A DNA stretch of 37,235 nt. Origin: JBBRWO01 sp964388455. Its GTDB lineage: Bacteria > Actinomycetota > Coriobacteriia > Anaerosomatales > JAAXUF01. Location of the stretch: positions 1-37,235 of the forward strand of contig CAYMAN010000021.1 of assembly GCA_964388455.1 (NCBI GenBank), read 5' to 3'. The notes under the pieces are model-generated. The model was not told where the DNA came from, made no database searches, and worked only from the letters and a program-made list of their open reading frames with translations. This document shows, piece after piece, positions 8,913 through 16,197 of the stretch; the stretch's first letter is position 1, and each line of letters starts with the position of its first letter. The position numbers and the translations under genes are program-made.

Positions 8913-9582
8913 CGACAGACTCCAGGTACTGCTCGAGGTCTTGAAGCGTGAAGGCGCGAATCACCTGCGGGACGTCGGGGAGAGCGTCGCCCCCGCCCCA
9001 GCGAAACGCCTGGCCACCGATGAGGATCTGCTGTTCAGGATACGCGGTCCGTACGGCCTCTACCGCGGTGAGCAGGGACGGGAGGTTGAAGTAGATGCTG
9101 AGCGACAGACCGACCACGTCAGGCCTGTGCGTCTCGATCATTTCCAGCAGCGAATCGATGGGCGTATCGGCGCCGAGAAAATACCCTCGCCACCCGTGGA
9201 GCTCGAAGAGATCCGCCACCATCCGCGCGCCAAGCTGATGGTACTCATCGGCGACGCACGCGATGATCGCCGTCTTCGAGCGCTCCTCGCCGCCGAATAC
9301 GTGTGGTTGGACGATGGTGAGCATGCGATCGACGATAGCCGTGGCCATGTGCTCGACCGCGACGGAGACCTGTCCGCGCTCCCATTGCTCGCCAACGTCG
9401 TACAAGGACCGCTGGAAGAGGTCGGTGTAGATCTCACGGATTCCGGTTTCAGCCGCGAGTTCTGACTCGACGATCTCGGCACAGACCGACCGCTGTCCCG
9501 CGATCAGGCAGGAGGTGAACCTGCGATAGTCGTCATCGGATACGTGAGTCGCCGTTCCCGGCCGAGCATCGGTTGAGTCCAT
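8902..9582 (-). CDS. Cobalamin-binding sensor protein, CarH/LitR-like without DNA-binding domain
   Basis: This 226-residue protein has two parts. Residues about 18-92 are a B12-binding helical cap containing W67 followed nine residues later by E77-H78, the W-x9-EH pattern of the light-sensing cap of CarH/LitR regulators. Residues about 103-222 are the Rossmann-type B12-binding domain with E113-Y-H115-Q-L-G118, matching the E/D-x-H-x-x-G site whose His ligates cobalt. SLS (160-162) and GG (189-190) occupy the usual loops. There is no MerR helix-turn-helix. In place of direct DNA binding it is the first gene of an operon with two histidine kinases, so I infer a cobalamin-based light or B12 sensor acting through phosphorelay. 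Methyltransferase corrinoid proteins are the alternative, but no methyltransferase is near. Confidence 0.88.
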   Translation of the reverse strand: MDSTDARPGTATHVSDDDYRRFTSCLIAGQRSVCAEIVESELAAETGIREIYTDLFQRSLYDVGEQWERGQVSVAVEHMATAIVDRMLTIVQPHVFGGEERSKTAIIACVADEYHQLGARMVADLFELHGWRGYFLGADTPIDSLLEMIETHRPDVVGLSLSIYFNLPSLLTAVEAVRTAYPEQQILIGGQAFRWGGGDALPDVPQVIRAFTLQDLEQYLESVDAD

Positions 9583-9679
9583 GTGTACCGCCTATCGCCG
9601 AGAATCTGACCGAGTCATGCGAGCGGTCTCTACAGCTTAGGTCACCGTTGCGGGCGGTTTTGTAACTGGGCGCACAGAA

Positions 9680-9709
9680 AAGGCCGGAGGGGATGAGCCC
9701 TCCGGCCTT
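9680..9709 (-). terminator. Intrinsic terminator after tRNA-Arg
   Basis: A perfect 12-bp stem (9680-9691 with 9698-9709) encloses a six-base loop and is followed on the minus strand by TTTTCTGT. It lies ten bases past the CCA end of tRNA-Arg, so it should end that transcript and separate it from the sensory operon downstream. Confidence 0.85.
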
Positions 9710-9718
9710 CTGTATTCG

Positions 9719-9795
9719 TGGTGCGGCTTGCAGGATTCGAACCTGCGACCTTCTGATTCGTAGTCAGATACTCTATCCAGCTGAGCTAAAGCCGC
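9719..9795 (-). tRNA. tRNA-Arg(ACG)
   Basis: Read on the minus strand, this 77-base cloverleaf starts GCGGCTTTAGCTCAG and ends GCCGC-A-CCA, with CCA encoded. The anticodon stem TCTGA/TCAGA frames the loop CTACGAA, giving anticodon ACG; the A34 is expected to be edited to inosine by TadA, which is encoded at 20320. The T arm has the standard GGTTCGAATCC. Confidence 0.97.
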
Positions 9796-9814
9796 GCGCG
9801 CCCCTGAGGGCTTA

Positions 9815-9846
9815 GGTATCCTGCCACCCCGCGCCTGCGCTGTCAA
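9815..9846 (-). promoter_or_regulatory. Candidate promoter of tRNA-Arg
   Basis: On the minus strand a perfect TTGACA -35 box lies at 9841-9846. The -10 is less clear: GGATACC around 9815-9821 gives a spacing of about 18-20 bases. The distance to the tRNA 5' end (about 20 bases) is right. Confidence 0.45.
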
Positions 9847-9876
9847 ACGCGGCACGGCGGCAGGCGTGATGTCAAA

Positions 9877-9970
9877 TGGCGGAGAGCGAGGGATTCGAAC
9901 CCTCGAAGGGAGCTTTACCCCCTTACTCGCTTAGCAGGCGAGCGCCTTCGACCGACTCGGCCAGCTCTCC
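9877..9970 (-). tRNA. tRNA-Ser(GCT)
   Basis: This 94-base minus-strand tRNA has the long variable arm typical of serine tRNAs (AGGGGGTAAAGCTCCC region). Anticodon stem CTCGC/GCGAG encloses CTGCTAA, giving anticodon GCT for AGC/AGU codons. The 3' end has discriminator G and an encoded CCA. Confidence 0.97.
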
Positions 9971-10177
9971 GCGCGGCGTACGTAGACAGCCTAGTCCACG
10001 CGCGCGAATGGTAATGGTACCCGCGTCGCGTCGGCGCGGCAAGCGCGGGTCGGTGCTTTGCCCGGATGCGGCGCGGGCGAGGTTACCCGGCCGAGCCGTT
10101 GGGAATGCAATCTAACGAGAGCACGGGACCTACAGAGCCGTTCGAATCAGGTCACCCGCAGAGACCGGGGGAATCAC

Positions 10178-11290
10178 GTGTGCGACGCCGATAACCTGAA
10201 CGACGCCCTCGAGTGTTCCGAGTCCAGGTTCGCGACCGTGTTTCGAACCGCGCCAGATTCAGTGACCATCAATCGACTCTCTGACGGTATGTATGTCGAC
10301 GTGAGCGAGAGCTTCTCGAAGATATTCGGCTACACCGCCGAGGAGGTGCTCGGCAAGACTTCCATCGAGATCGGGATATGGTTTTCACTAGAGGATCGTG
10401 CTGAGTTCGTTGCGGCGGTACAGGCAGCGGGTGAACTACGCAACTACGAGGCGGTGCTGCGCCACAGGGACGGGCATGCGGTGAATGTGCTGATCTCCAC
10501 TTCCTTGATCGAGAACGATGGAGAGAAGTGCATCCTCACTTTCACCCGGGACATTACCGACCGCAAGCGCATCGAAGGCGAAATGATCGATCTGATGGCG
10601 GACCTCAGGCGCTCGAATCACGATCTTCAGCAGTTCGCCTACAGCGCTTCGCACGACTTGCAGGAGCCCCTCCGGATGGTATCGATCTACACAGCCCTGC
10701 TCAAAAAGCGCTACCACGGACAGCTCGACGCGGACGCGGATGACTTCATCGACTTCGCAGTCGAGGGAGCGCAACGCATGTCACGTCTGCTCGAAGACCT
10801 GCTTGCCTACTCGCGGGTGGGCCTCATCGAGGATGAGCCGTTGGAGATCTCCTCGCAGCGGGCCGTCGAGGGGGCTCTTCTGCAGCTCAAGTCGTTGATT
10901 GAAGAGACGGGTGCTTTGATAGAAGTCGGCGCTCTGCCCGCAGTCTGCGCCAACGAGATGCAGCTCATGCGTGTATTCCAGAACCTGATCGGCAATTCGC
11001 TGAAGTTCACCGCCGCGGGCGAGGTGCCTCGCATCACCATAGGAGCCGAGCTTGCTGGTGACATGTGGGTCTTCTCGGTGGCCGACGAGGGAATCGGGAT
11101 CGACCCAAGGTGGCACGAGCAGGTGTTCGTACTGTTTCACCGGTTGAATCCACGTGCCGAATATCCGGGAACCGGATTCGGGCTGACGCTGTGCAAGCGG
11201 ATCGTGGAGCGCCATGGCGGCTCGATGTGGATCGAGTCGTCCGACGATCACGGGACGATCATGCGCTTCTCGCTCCCGACACGGTGCTGA
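10178..11290 (+). CDS. PAS-domain sensor histidine kinase, phytochrome-like transmitter
   Basis: This is a 370-residue soluble kinase. A PAS domain spans about residues 15-133 (FATVFRTAPDSVTIN, IFGYTAEEVLG, ending FTRDITDRK). The transmitter follows with AYSASHDLQEPLRM and H159, an N-box (NLIGNSLKF), ADEGIGIDP and GTGFGL. The phosphotransfer region closely matches that of the hybrid kinase at 6168 (shared stretches such as GQLD-DADDFI and LLEDLLAYSRV), so the two are paralogues. I chose the GTG at 10178, after a GGGGG stretch, because the frame upstream has the composition of non-coding DNA and no domain. No response regulator is adjacent. It stands alone between tRNA-Ser(GCT) and a convergent hydrolase gene. 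Confidence 0.9.
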   Translation: MCDADNLNDALECSESRFATVFRTAPDSVTINRLSDGMYVDVSESFSKIFGYTAEEVLGKTSIEIGIWFSLEDRAEFVAAVQAAGELRNYEAVLRHRDGHAVNVLISTSLIENDGEKCILTFTRDITDRKRIEGEMIDLMADLRRSNHDLQQFAYSASHDLQEPLRMVSIYTALLKKRYHGQLDADADDFIDFAVEGAQRMSRLLEDLLAYSRVGLIEDEPLEISSQRAVEGALLQLKSLIEETGALIEVGALPAVCANEMQLMRVFQNLIGNSLKFTAAGEVPRITIGAELAGDMWVFSVADEGIGIDPRWHEQVFVLFHRLNPRAEYPGTGFGLTLCKRIVERHGGSMWIESSDDHGTIMRFSLPTRC

Positions 11291-11328
11291 GTCGCTCGCG
11301 TGATGAACGGCTCGTGCAGGCACGTCAG

Positions 11329-11985
11329 CTATGCGAGCTCCAACTCCGCCACCAGTGGCAGATGGTCTGAGGCTGCGCTCGGCGTCGCATTCAGCGACGT
11401 GAGACGCCAGTGACGGCTGAACCCGATCAGATCGATTGCGGCCACGGGTTTCTGCGCCGGGTACGTGGGCGGCGAGTCCGCCGGCAACGTAAGCAGCTCG
11501 CCGAGCGGTGCCAGTTGAGAGACCGTCGCATTGAAATCGCCGAGGAGCACGAGCGGCTCGGCGCTCGGCAGGAACTCGAGCAGCAGTTCGAGATGCGGCT
11601 CCAGATCGGCCACCCGCACGCCAAGGTGCGTGACGGCGACCGCGAACCGTGCGCCCTCGAGCTCGACTCGAGCCAGCAGGCAACCGCGCGCGACCGCGTC
11701 AGCGCTAGGAAGCACAAGGCGCTCCGCTTTCACGATCTGCCCGCGGGTGAGTAGCAGGTTGCCGAAGTCGTAACCCCGGACTCGCACTGTCGGCTGGAAT
11801 GCGCGTTCCATGCGGAGGCGCCGCCCAAAGGTGGCTGGCTGGTCGCCGAGCGGGAAGCCGCGGCGGACTTCCTGCAGGCCGACGACATCGGGCGCGAGCG
11901 TGCGGATCGTCTCGGCGATGCGATGGGGACGGACTGCGCCGTCGGTTCCCTCGGCGTGATGGATGTTGAAGGTGAGGAAGCGCAC
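11329..11985 (-). CDS. Endonuclease/exonuclease/phosphatase family protein
   Basis: This 218-residue phosphodiesterase-fold protein has the family landmarks in order: N7 in FLTFNIHHAEG, E39 in GLQEV, H120 in THLG, D150-F-N152 in LLGDFN and the closing S-D207-H208. All metal and catalytic residues are present. It has no signal peptide, so it should act in the cytoplasm; substrates in this superfamily range from DNA to lipids and cannot be inferred. I chose the GTG at 11983-11985, preceded by GAGGTGG, because the open frame upstream runs into the tRNA-Ser(TGA) gene. The start is only 35 bases past the tRNA's 3' end, so the two could be cotranscribed. Confidence 0.88.
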   Translation of the reverse strand: MRFLTFNIHHAEGTDGAVRPHRIAETIRTLAPDVVGLQEVRRGFPLGDQPATFGRRLRMERAFQPTVRVRGYDFGNLLLTRGQIVKAERLVLPSADAVARGCLLARVELEGARFAVAVTHLGVRVADLEPHLELLLEFLPSAEPLVLLGDFNATVSQLAPLGELLTLPADSPPTYPAQKPVAAIDLIGFSRHWRLTSLNATPSAASDHLPLVAELELA

Positions 11986-12020
11986 GGAACCACCTCGGGT
12001 GGTCGGCGGGGAGACTCGGA

Positions 12021-12110
12021 TGGCGGAGGGGGTGGGATTCGAACCCACGGACCGCTTGCACGGTCAGTAGTTTTCAAGACTACCGCAATCGACCACTCTG
12101 CCACCCCTCC
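12021..12110 (-). tRNA. tRNA-Ser(TGA)
   Basis: A 90-base minus-strand tRNA with a long variable arm. Anticodon stem GTAGT/ACTAC encloses CTTGAAA, giving anticodon TGA for UCA and related codons. It starts GGAGGGGTGGCAGAGTGG and ends with discriminator G and encoded CCA. Confidence 0.97.
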
Positions 12111-12118
12111 GCACGAGG

Positions 12119-12140
12119 TGAGGCAAATGGGAGTATAGCG
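12119..12140 (-). promoter_or_regulatory. -10 box and leader element of tRNA-Ser(TGA)
   Basis: On the minus strand this 22-base stretch contains a TATACT -10 box (12132-12137) followed by a TTTGCCTCA leader. It differs at only two bases from the stretch at 35626-35647 in front of tRNA-Ser(GGA). The -10 lies about 21 bases before the tRNA 5' end. I see no strong -35 box. Confidence 0.6.
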
Positions 12141-12347
12141 AATGGGGGCGGGGAAGCGTGAGGGAGCCTGCAGCGGTGGATTCTGGGGGCTCGCGGCGCT
12201 CAGGAGCCCAAATGTACTGTATGGTGCAATTTGCGGCTCAAGCTCTGTGGATGGGCCTCGTAGTTCACTGATCGCGGACACGAGTGGAACGGTGGCGCCG
12301 TTGCGCCGGGAGGCCGCAAAGTGTGTCCCACACAGAAGGGGGTTGGC

Positions 12348-14198
12348 GTGACGCGCAATCTGGTACGCAGGTTCTTGGGGGTAGGCCTCGCGAGTGCGGC
12401 ATTGTGCCTGGTCGCGCTAGCGTTCGCGCTGCCGCAGACGGCACACGCCGTTGGCGTCAGTTCTATTGAGGGAACCGTGACCAACAGCGTCACGGGCAAC
12501 CCGGTAAAGGACGCGGAAGTGTACCTGCTCGACGCTTCCGGCGAAGTAATCGACTTCACCTTCACCACTGCCGGCGGGGTCTATGCGTTTTACGACTGGC
12601 CCGCAGGCACCTACGGCATTGAAGTGAGCGCCCAGAACTACGTGTTCTACTCGGCGTACGGTCTGGTCTTCAGCGGTCCGGTCGTCAAGAAGAACGTCTC
12701 GCTTGTCGCCTATAAGCTCGCTTTCAAGGGCACGGTGACCGATGGAGTCAACCCGCTCGAGGATGCGGAAATCTCGATCTACGATAAGACGAACCCGGAG
12801 AGCAGCTTCTACGATCTCTCCGCTGCGAATGGCACGTACGAGATATTCGCTCCTGCAGGGACTTACATCATCGAGGCTGACGCGAACAGCTACGCGGCAA
12901 CATCTACGGTAGCTATCGCGTTTGACGGTTCGACGGCCATCACAACCAACTTTGTGCTGAAGAAGCATCCGGTCGCGTTCAAGGGCACCATCACCGACGC
13001 TGTGACCCATACGCCGATCGCGGACGCGGCGATCTTCGCACTGGACGCCGAAGGCGATCCCGTCGAGGAGGCGTACAGTCAGGTGGACGGCAGTTATGTG
13101 CTGTACGCGCCCGCCGGCACCTACGATATCGAGGTCATGGCCGAGTTCTACCACGACGCGTATGCGCTCAAGGCCGCCTTTGGCGGTACGACCGCCGTCA
13201 CAAAGAACTTCGCGCTGCTTCCTCCGGCGGTGACTCGCGCCGGCGGCAAGAACCGCTACGAGACTGCCGAGAAGATCGCGCGCAAGGGCTGGGATCCGGC
13301 GGGCGACAAGAGCTGGACCGGTGTTACCGACATCATCATCGCCAACGGCGAAGCCGGTAAGGAAGCCGACCCGGTCACCGCGGCAGGTCTTGCCGGTGCC
13401 TACGACGCGCCGCTGCTTCTCACTCAGGCGTCGGTGTTGCCACTTTCGACCAAGCGAGTGATCACGGAGATCGCGCTCAAGAACCCGGGCGTGAAGATCC
13501 ACCTCATCGGAGGAACCCAGGTCGTTCCCGACGCACGCTGGAACAACATCAAGGCGATCAAGGGTGTCAGCACCCTGAAGCATCGAGTCGCTGGACGGAA
13601 CCGTTACGAGACCTCGGTCAGAATCGCTGAAGCGATCACGGCAGTTGTGGGGATCGATGGAATCAACGGCTTCATCCTGATCGCGGGCGATAATCCTGCC
13701 GCTTTCTACGATGGTCTCGCGGCATCGCCCGTTTCGTACGTCAATCAGATGCCGATGCTCTCGGTCATGAAGAGCGGTATGAACACCAAGGTCTCCGGGT
13801 ACCTGGCCAAGCCGGAATTCAAGGGGCTGCCGCGTTTCGCAGCGTCCGGCACGACCTACATCGGCGCTGGTCCGGGTAAGGGCGCGATTCGCATGGCCAC
13901 CAGCTCGAATCGCTACACCGCCTCAGCGCAGATTGCTGAGTTCGCCATCGGCCAGGGGATGACCGGCGAGCAGGATGTCGCACTCGCCTCCAGCCTTCCC
14001 GACGCGCTCACCGGCGGAGCATTCCTCGGCCACCGCTACGGTGTGCTGCTGTTCACGGACTCGTCGAAGAGCATCCAGTACAGCCCCAAGAACTTCATCC
14101 AGAACTACACGGGCGCGATCATGGACGGATGGGTGATCGGCGGCACCGCTGTGCTTCCGACCGCGCAAGAGACGACGTTCAGGAACCTGATCAAGTAG
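12348..14198 (+). CDS. Secreted CWB2 protein with three carboxypeptidase-regulatory-like domains
   Basis: This 616-residue exported protein has a signal peptide (Arg-rich start, hydrophobic core, TAHA cleavage region), then three prealbumin-like beta domains of about 85 residues. Each opens with a GTV/GTI-T strand and carries P-x-x-A/D-A followed by AGTY (about residues 38-125, 126-210 and 211-293). From residue 295 to the end are three CWB2 repeats, each opening like TRAGGKNRYETA, which hold proteins non-covalently to secondary wall polymers. No enzyme is visible, so it may be structural or adhesive. The GTG at 12348, after AAGGGGG, is the preferred start; an in-frame GTG lies 27 bases upstream. 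It is the first of three adjacent CWB2 genes. Confidence 0.88.
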   Translation: MTRNLVRRFLGVGLASAALCLVALAFALPQTAHAVGVSSIEGTVTNSVTGNPVKDAEVYLLDASGEVIDFTFTTAGGVYAFYDWPAGTYGIEVSAQNYVFYSAYGLVFSGPVVKKNVSLVAYKLAFKGTVTDGVNPLEDAEISIYDKTNPESSFYDLSAANGTYEIFAPAGTYIIEADANSYAATSTVAIAFDGSTAITTNFVLKKHPVAFKGTITDAVTHTPIADAAIFALDAEGDPVEEAYSQVDGSYVLYAPAGTYDIEVMAEFYHDAYALKAAFGGTTAVTKNFALLPPAVTRAGGKNRYETAEKIARKGWDPAGDKSWTGVTDIIIANGEAGKEADPVTAAGLAGAYDAPLLLTQASVLPLSTKRVITEIALKNPGVKIHLIGGTQVVPDARWNNIKAIKGVSTLKHRVAGRNRYETSVRIAEAITAVVGIDGINGFILIAGDNPAAFYDGLAASPVSYVNQMPMLSVMKSGMNTKVSGYLAKPEFKGLPRFAASGTTYIGAGPGKGAIRMATSSNRYTASAQIAEFAIGQGMTGEQDVALASSLPDALTGGAFLGHRYGVLLFTDSSKSIQYSPKNFIQNYTGAIMDGWVIGGTAVLPTAQETTFRNLIK

Positions 14199-14226
14199 CC
14201 CAGGCTCGATATGCGCACGTCTCGCG

Positions 14227-14250
14227 GGCCCGGTGAACGATTGCCGGGCC
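14227..14250 (+). terminator. GC-rich hairpin after first CWB2 gene
   Basis: A 7-bp stem GGCCCGG/CCGGGCC with a ten-base loop lies 28 bases after the stop codon. There is no T-run, so termination is plausible but unproven. Confidence 0.45.
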
Positions 14251-14310
14251 TGCGTCAGTGCCGGCTGCTACCATGCATGAGGCCATTACCTCGGGGGAGG
14301 GGATTTCTGG

Positions 14311-16023
14311 ATGCGTCGCGCTCTGATGAGTGTCGCGTTACTAGCAACAGTCATGTCGTTGGGTCTCAGCGCCAGCGTGGCGCAGGCCGGCACTGTCGCG
14401 ATGACCGCTGCCGACGTTACGCGGGTTGCGGGGCTCGATCGCTACGACACAGCAGCCCTCTTGGCGCGGCGTGGCTGGGACCCTGACGGCACCAAGGGCT
14501 GGGCGGGTGTCGATCACGTCGTCATCGCGAACGGCGAGCCGGGAAAAGAGGCTGACCCGATCGCGGCGGCAGGACTTGCAGGCGCATACGATGCGCCGGT
14601 GCTCCTCACGCGAGCTGCTCGGCTACCTCTGCGCACGCGAGCCATCCTCAAGGAGATCGCGAAGGCCAATCCCGGCGTCTCGGTGCACATCATAGGCGGT
14701 CCCAAGGTCGTTCCCGACGGCCGCTGGAATGAGATCCGAGCGATTCCGGGGATCCGGCGGACCAAAGATCGCATCGACGGCTCGGACCGATACGCGACCT
14801 CGGCAGCTATCGCCGAGGAGATCGTCCGCATCAAGGGTGCGGACGCCGTAAATGGCTTCATCCTCATCGCCGGCGACAACCCCAATGCGTTCTACGATGC
14901 GCTCGCCGCGTCCCCCATCGCGTTTGCACACACGATGCCGATGCTCGCGGTGCGACTTCACAGCGTGCCGAGTGTCGTGGGCCGAGTGCTCACTTCGCCC
15001 GCGCTCTCCCGCAAGCCGCGATTCGCCGTCTCCAGCAACACCTACATCGCCGAGGAGTCTCTCTCGGGTGCCACACGCATCACTCACAGCCCCATCCGCT
15101 ATTTCGCTGCTCACGACATCGCGGAGTTCGCGGTCGCACAGGGGTGGGTCAGCGTCGAAGACGCCGGTGTCACCGCGAGTCTGCCGGACGCGCTCGCTGG
15201 TGGCGCGTTCCTCGGACGTCGTGGCGGGGTGCTGCTGTTCACGGATTCGTCGAGCACCCTGCAGTTCGCGGCGAACTCGTTCCTGGTGTCGAACCGGCGC
15301 GCCATCGCCGACTGCTGGGTCATCGGCGGCGTCAAGGCGATTCCGGCGGCTCAGGAGCGGAAGTTCAGGACCCTCGATGCGCTGTCGTCTGACCCGACCG
15401 CCGTGTTCGTGACGGGGGACTCGACGACTGAGGGCAAGCGACTTCCCAGCTACACGGCGAACTGGCCCTACAAGCTGCTGCGTCGACTCTCTCCCACGGC
15501 GCCGATGATCGTGGACCACTTCAGCATCACCGCGTCGCCGACCGCGATCGTGTGGCCAAACACCTACAGCGCCGGCGACTGGGTCTTTTACAACGATGCG
15601 GTCGGTTCCTCCGGAGTCGGCATCGCACCGTGGTGGAAGCCGGGCCGCGGCATGCGTGACCGCTATCAGGCCGACATCGGAACCCGCATCAAGCGAGGTG
15701 ACACGCTCATCGTCTACGGCGGCATGAACGACATCCGCTGGGGTCGCTCCAAGAACGAGATCATGACCGACATCGCGTGGTTCAAGACACAGGCCGATGC
15801 TGCGGGCGCCAACTTCATCGTCTGCACCATCACCCCCTTCGCCGCCGAGACGTCCGCGATGCGCGCGGTGCGGCATGCGACGAACTCGGCCATCCGCTCG
15901 ACGTACTCACAGGTCGCGGACTTCTCGGCGGCGGATCCGGAGCTGGAGCGTGACGGCTCCCATTACACGCCCGCCGGCTGCGACACGCTGTCGCGTACGT
16001 TCAAGCTCGAGTGGCTGCGGTAG
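14311..16023 (+). CDS. Secreted CWB2-anchored SGNH hydrolase
   Basis: This 570-residue exported protein has a signal peptide ending near AQA. Residues about 37-355 carry three CWB2 repeats, so here the wall anchor is N-terminal, unlike in its two neighbours. Residues about 366-570 are an SGNH (GDSL-like) hydrolase with G369-D370-S371 (nucleophile Ser) in VTGDSTTEG, N473 in YGGMNDIRW and the D548-x-x-H551 pair in DGSHYTPAG. The catalytic set is complete. SGNH enzymes remove acyl groups from sugars, lipids or wall polymers; on a wall-bound protein, deacetylation of wall or exopolysaccharide is a reasonable guess. The ATG follows GGGGGAGGGG at 14293-14302. Confidence 0.9.
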   Translation: MRRALMSVALLATVMSLGLSASVAQAGTVAMTAADVTRVAGLDRYDTAALLARRGWDPDGTKGWAGVDHVVIANGEPGKEADPIAAAGLAGAYDAPVLLTRAARLPLRTRAILKEIAKANPGVSVHIIGGPKVVPDGRWNEIRAIPGIRRTKDRIDGSDRYATSAAIAEEIVRIKGADAVNGFILIAGDNPNAFYDALAASPIAFAHTMPMLAVRLHSVPSVVGRVLTSPALSRKPRFAVSSNTYIAEESLSGATRITHSPIRYFAAHDIAEFAVAQGWVSVEDAGVTASLPDALAGGAFLGRRGGVLLFTDSSSTLQFAANSFLVSNRRAIADCWVIGGVKAIPAAQERKFRTLDALSSDPTAVFVTGDSTTEGKRLPSYTANWPYKLLRRLSPTAPMIVDHFSITASPTAIVWPNTYSAGDWVFYNDAVGSSGVGIAPWWKPGRGMRDRYQADIGTRIKRGDTLIVYGGMNDIRWGRSKNEIMTDIAWFKTQADAAGANFIVCTITPFAAETSAMRAVRHATNSAIRSTYSQVADFSAADPELERDGSHYTPAGCDTLSRTFKLEWLR

Positions 16024-16159
16024 GGGCTCGCTGCGCACACTCTCAGGCGGACGTTCTACGCGAGGATCGGCATTCAGGCTGCGGTGGGGGGGGTCCTGTC
16101 GGCACCTGTTTCAGCCGATAACAGAGTAGGGCATCTCTGAGACGCGCCCTCAGCGCAGA

Positions 16160-16186
16160 ATTCCTCCGCCGATCCCGGCGGGGAAT
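16160..16186 (+). promoter_or_regulatory. Leader hairpin next to protease start
   Basis: ATTCC-T-CCGCC pairs with GGCGG-GGAAT (10 bp with one bulged T, six-base loop) and ends two bases before the GAGG ribosome site (16188-16191) of the following gene. The rest of the 174-base gap (16024-16197) shows no gene and no riboswitch that I recognise. Whether the hairpin controls translation or ends the upstream transcript is unclear. Confidence 0.35.
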
Positions 16187-16197
16187 CGAGGTTCTAC

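Noticed and set aside
11986..12048. Longer start for the endonuclease/exonuclease/phosphatase protein.
   Set aside because: It would run into tRNA-Ser(TGA) and adds no domain; the GTG at 11983-11985 has a good ribosome site.
12417..13583. A 388-codon minus-strand frame opposite the first CWB2 gene.
   Set aside because: Low-information composition, no family, and it lies fully opposite a clear gene.
16024..16197. Possible cyclic-di-GMP riboswitch before the protease gene.
   Set aside because: I looked for the conserved GEMM core segments and did not find them; only a simple hairpin is present.
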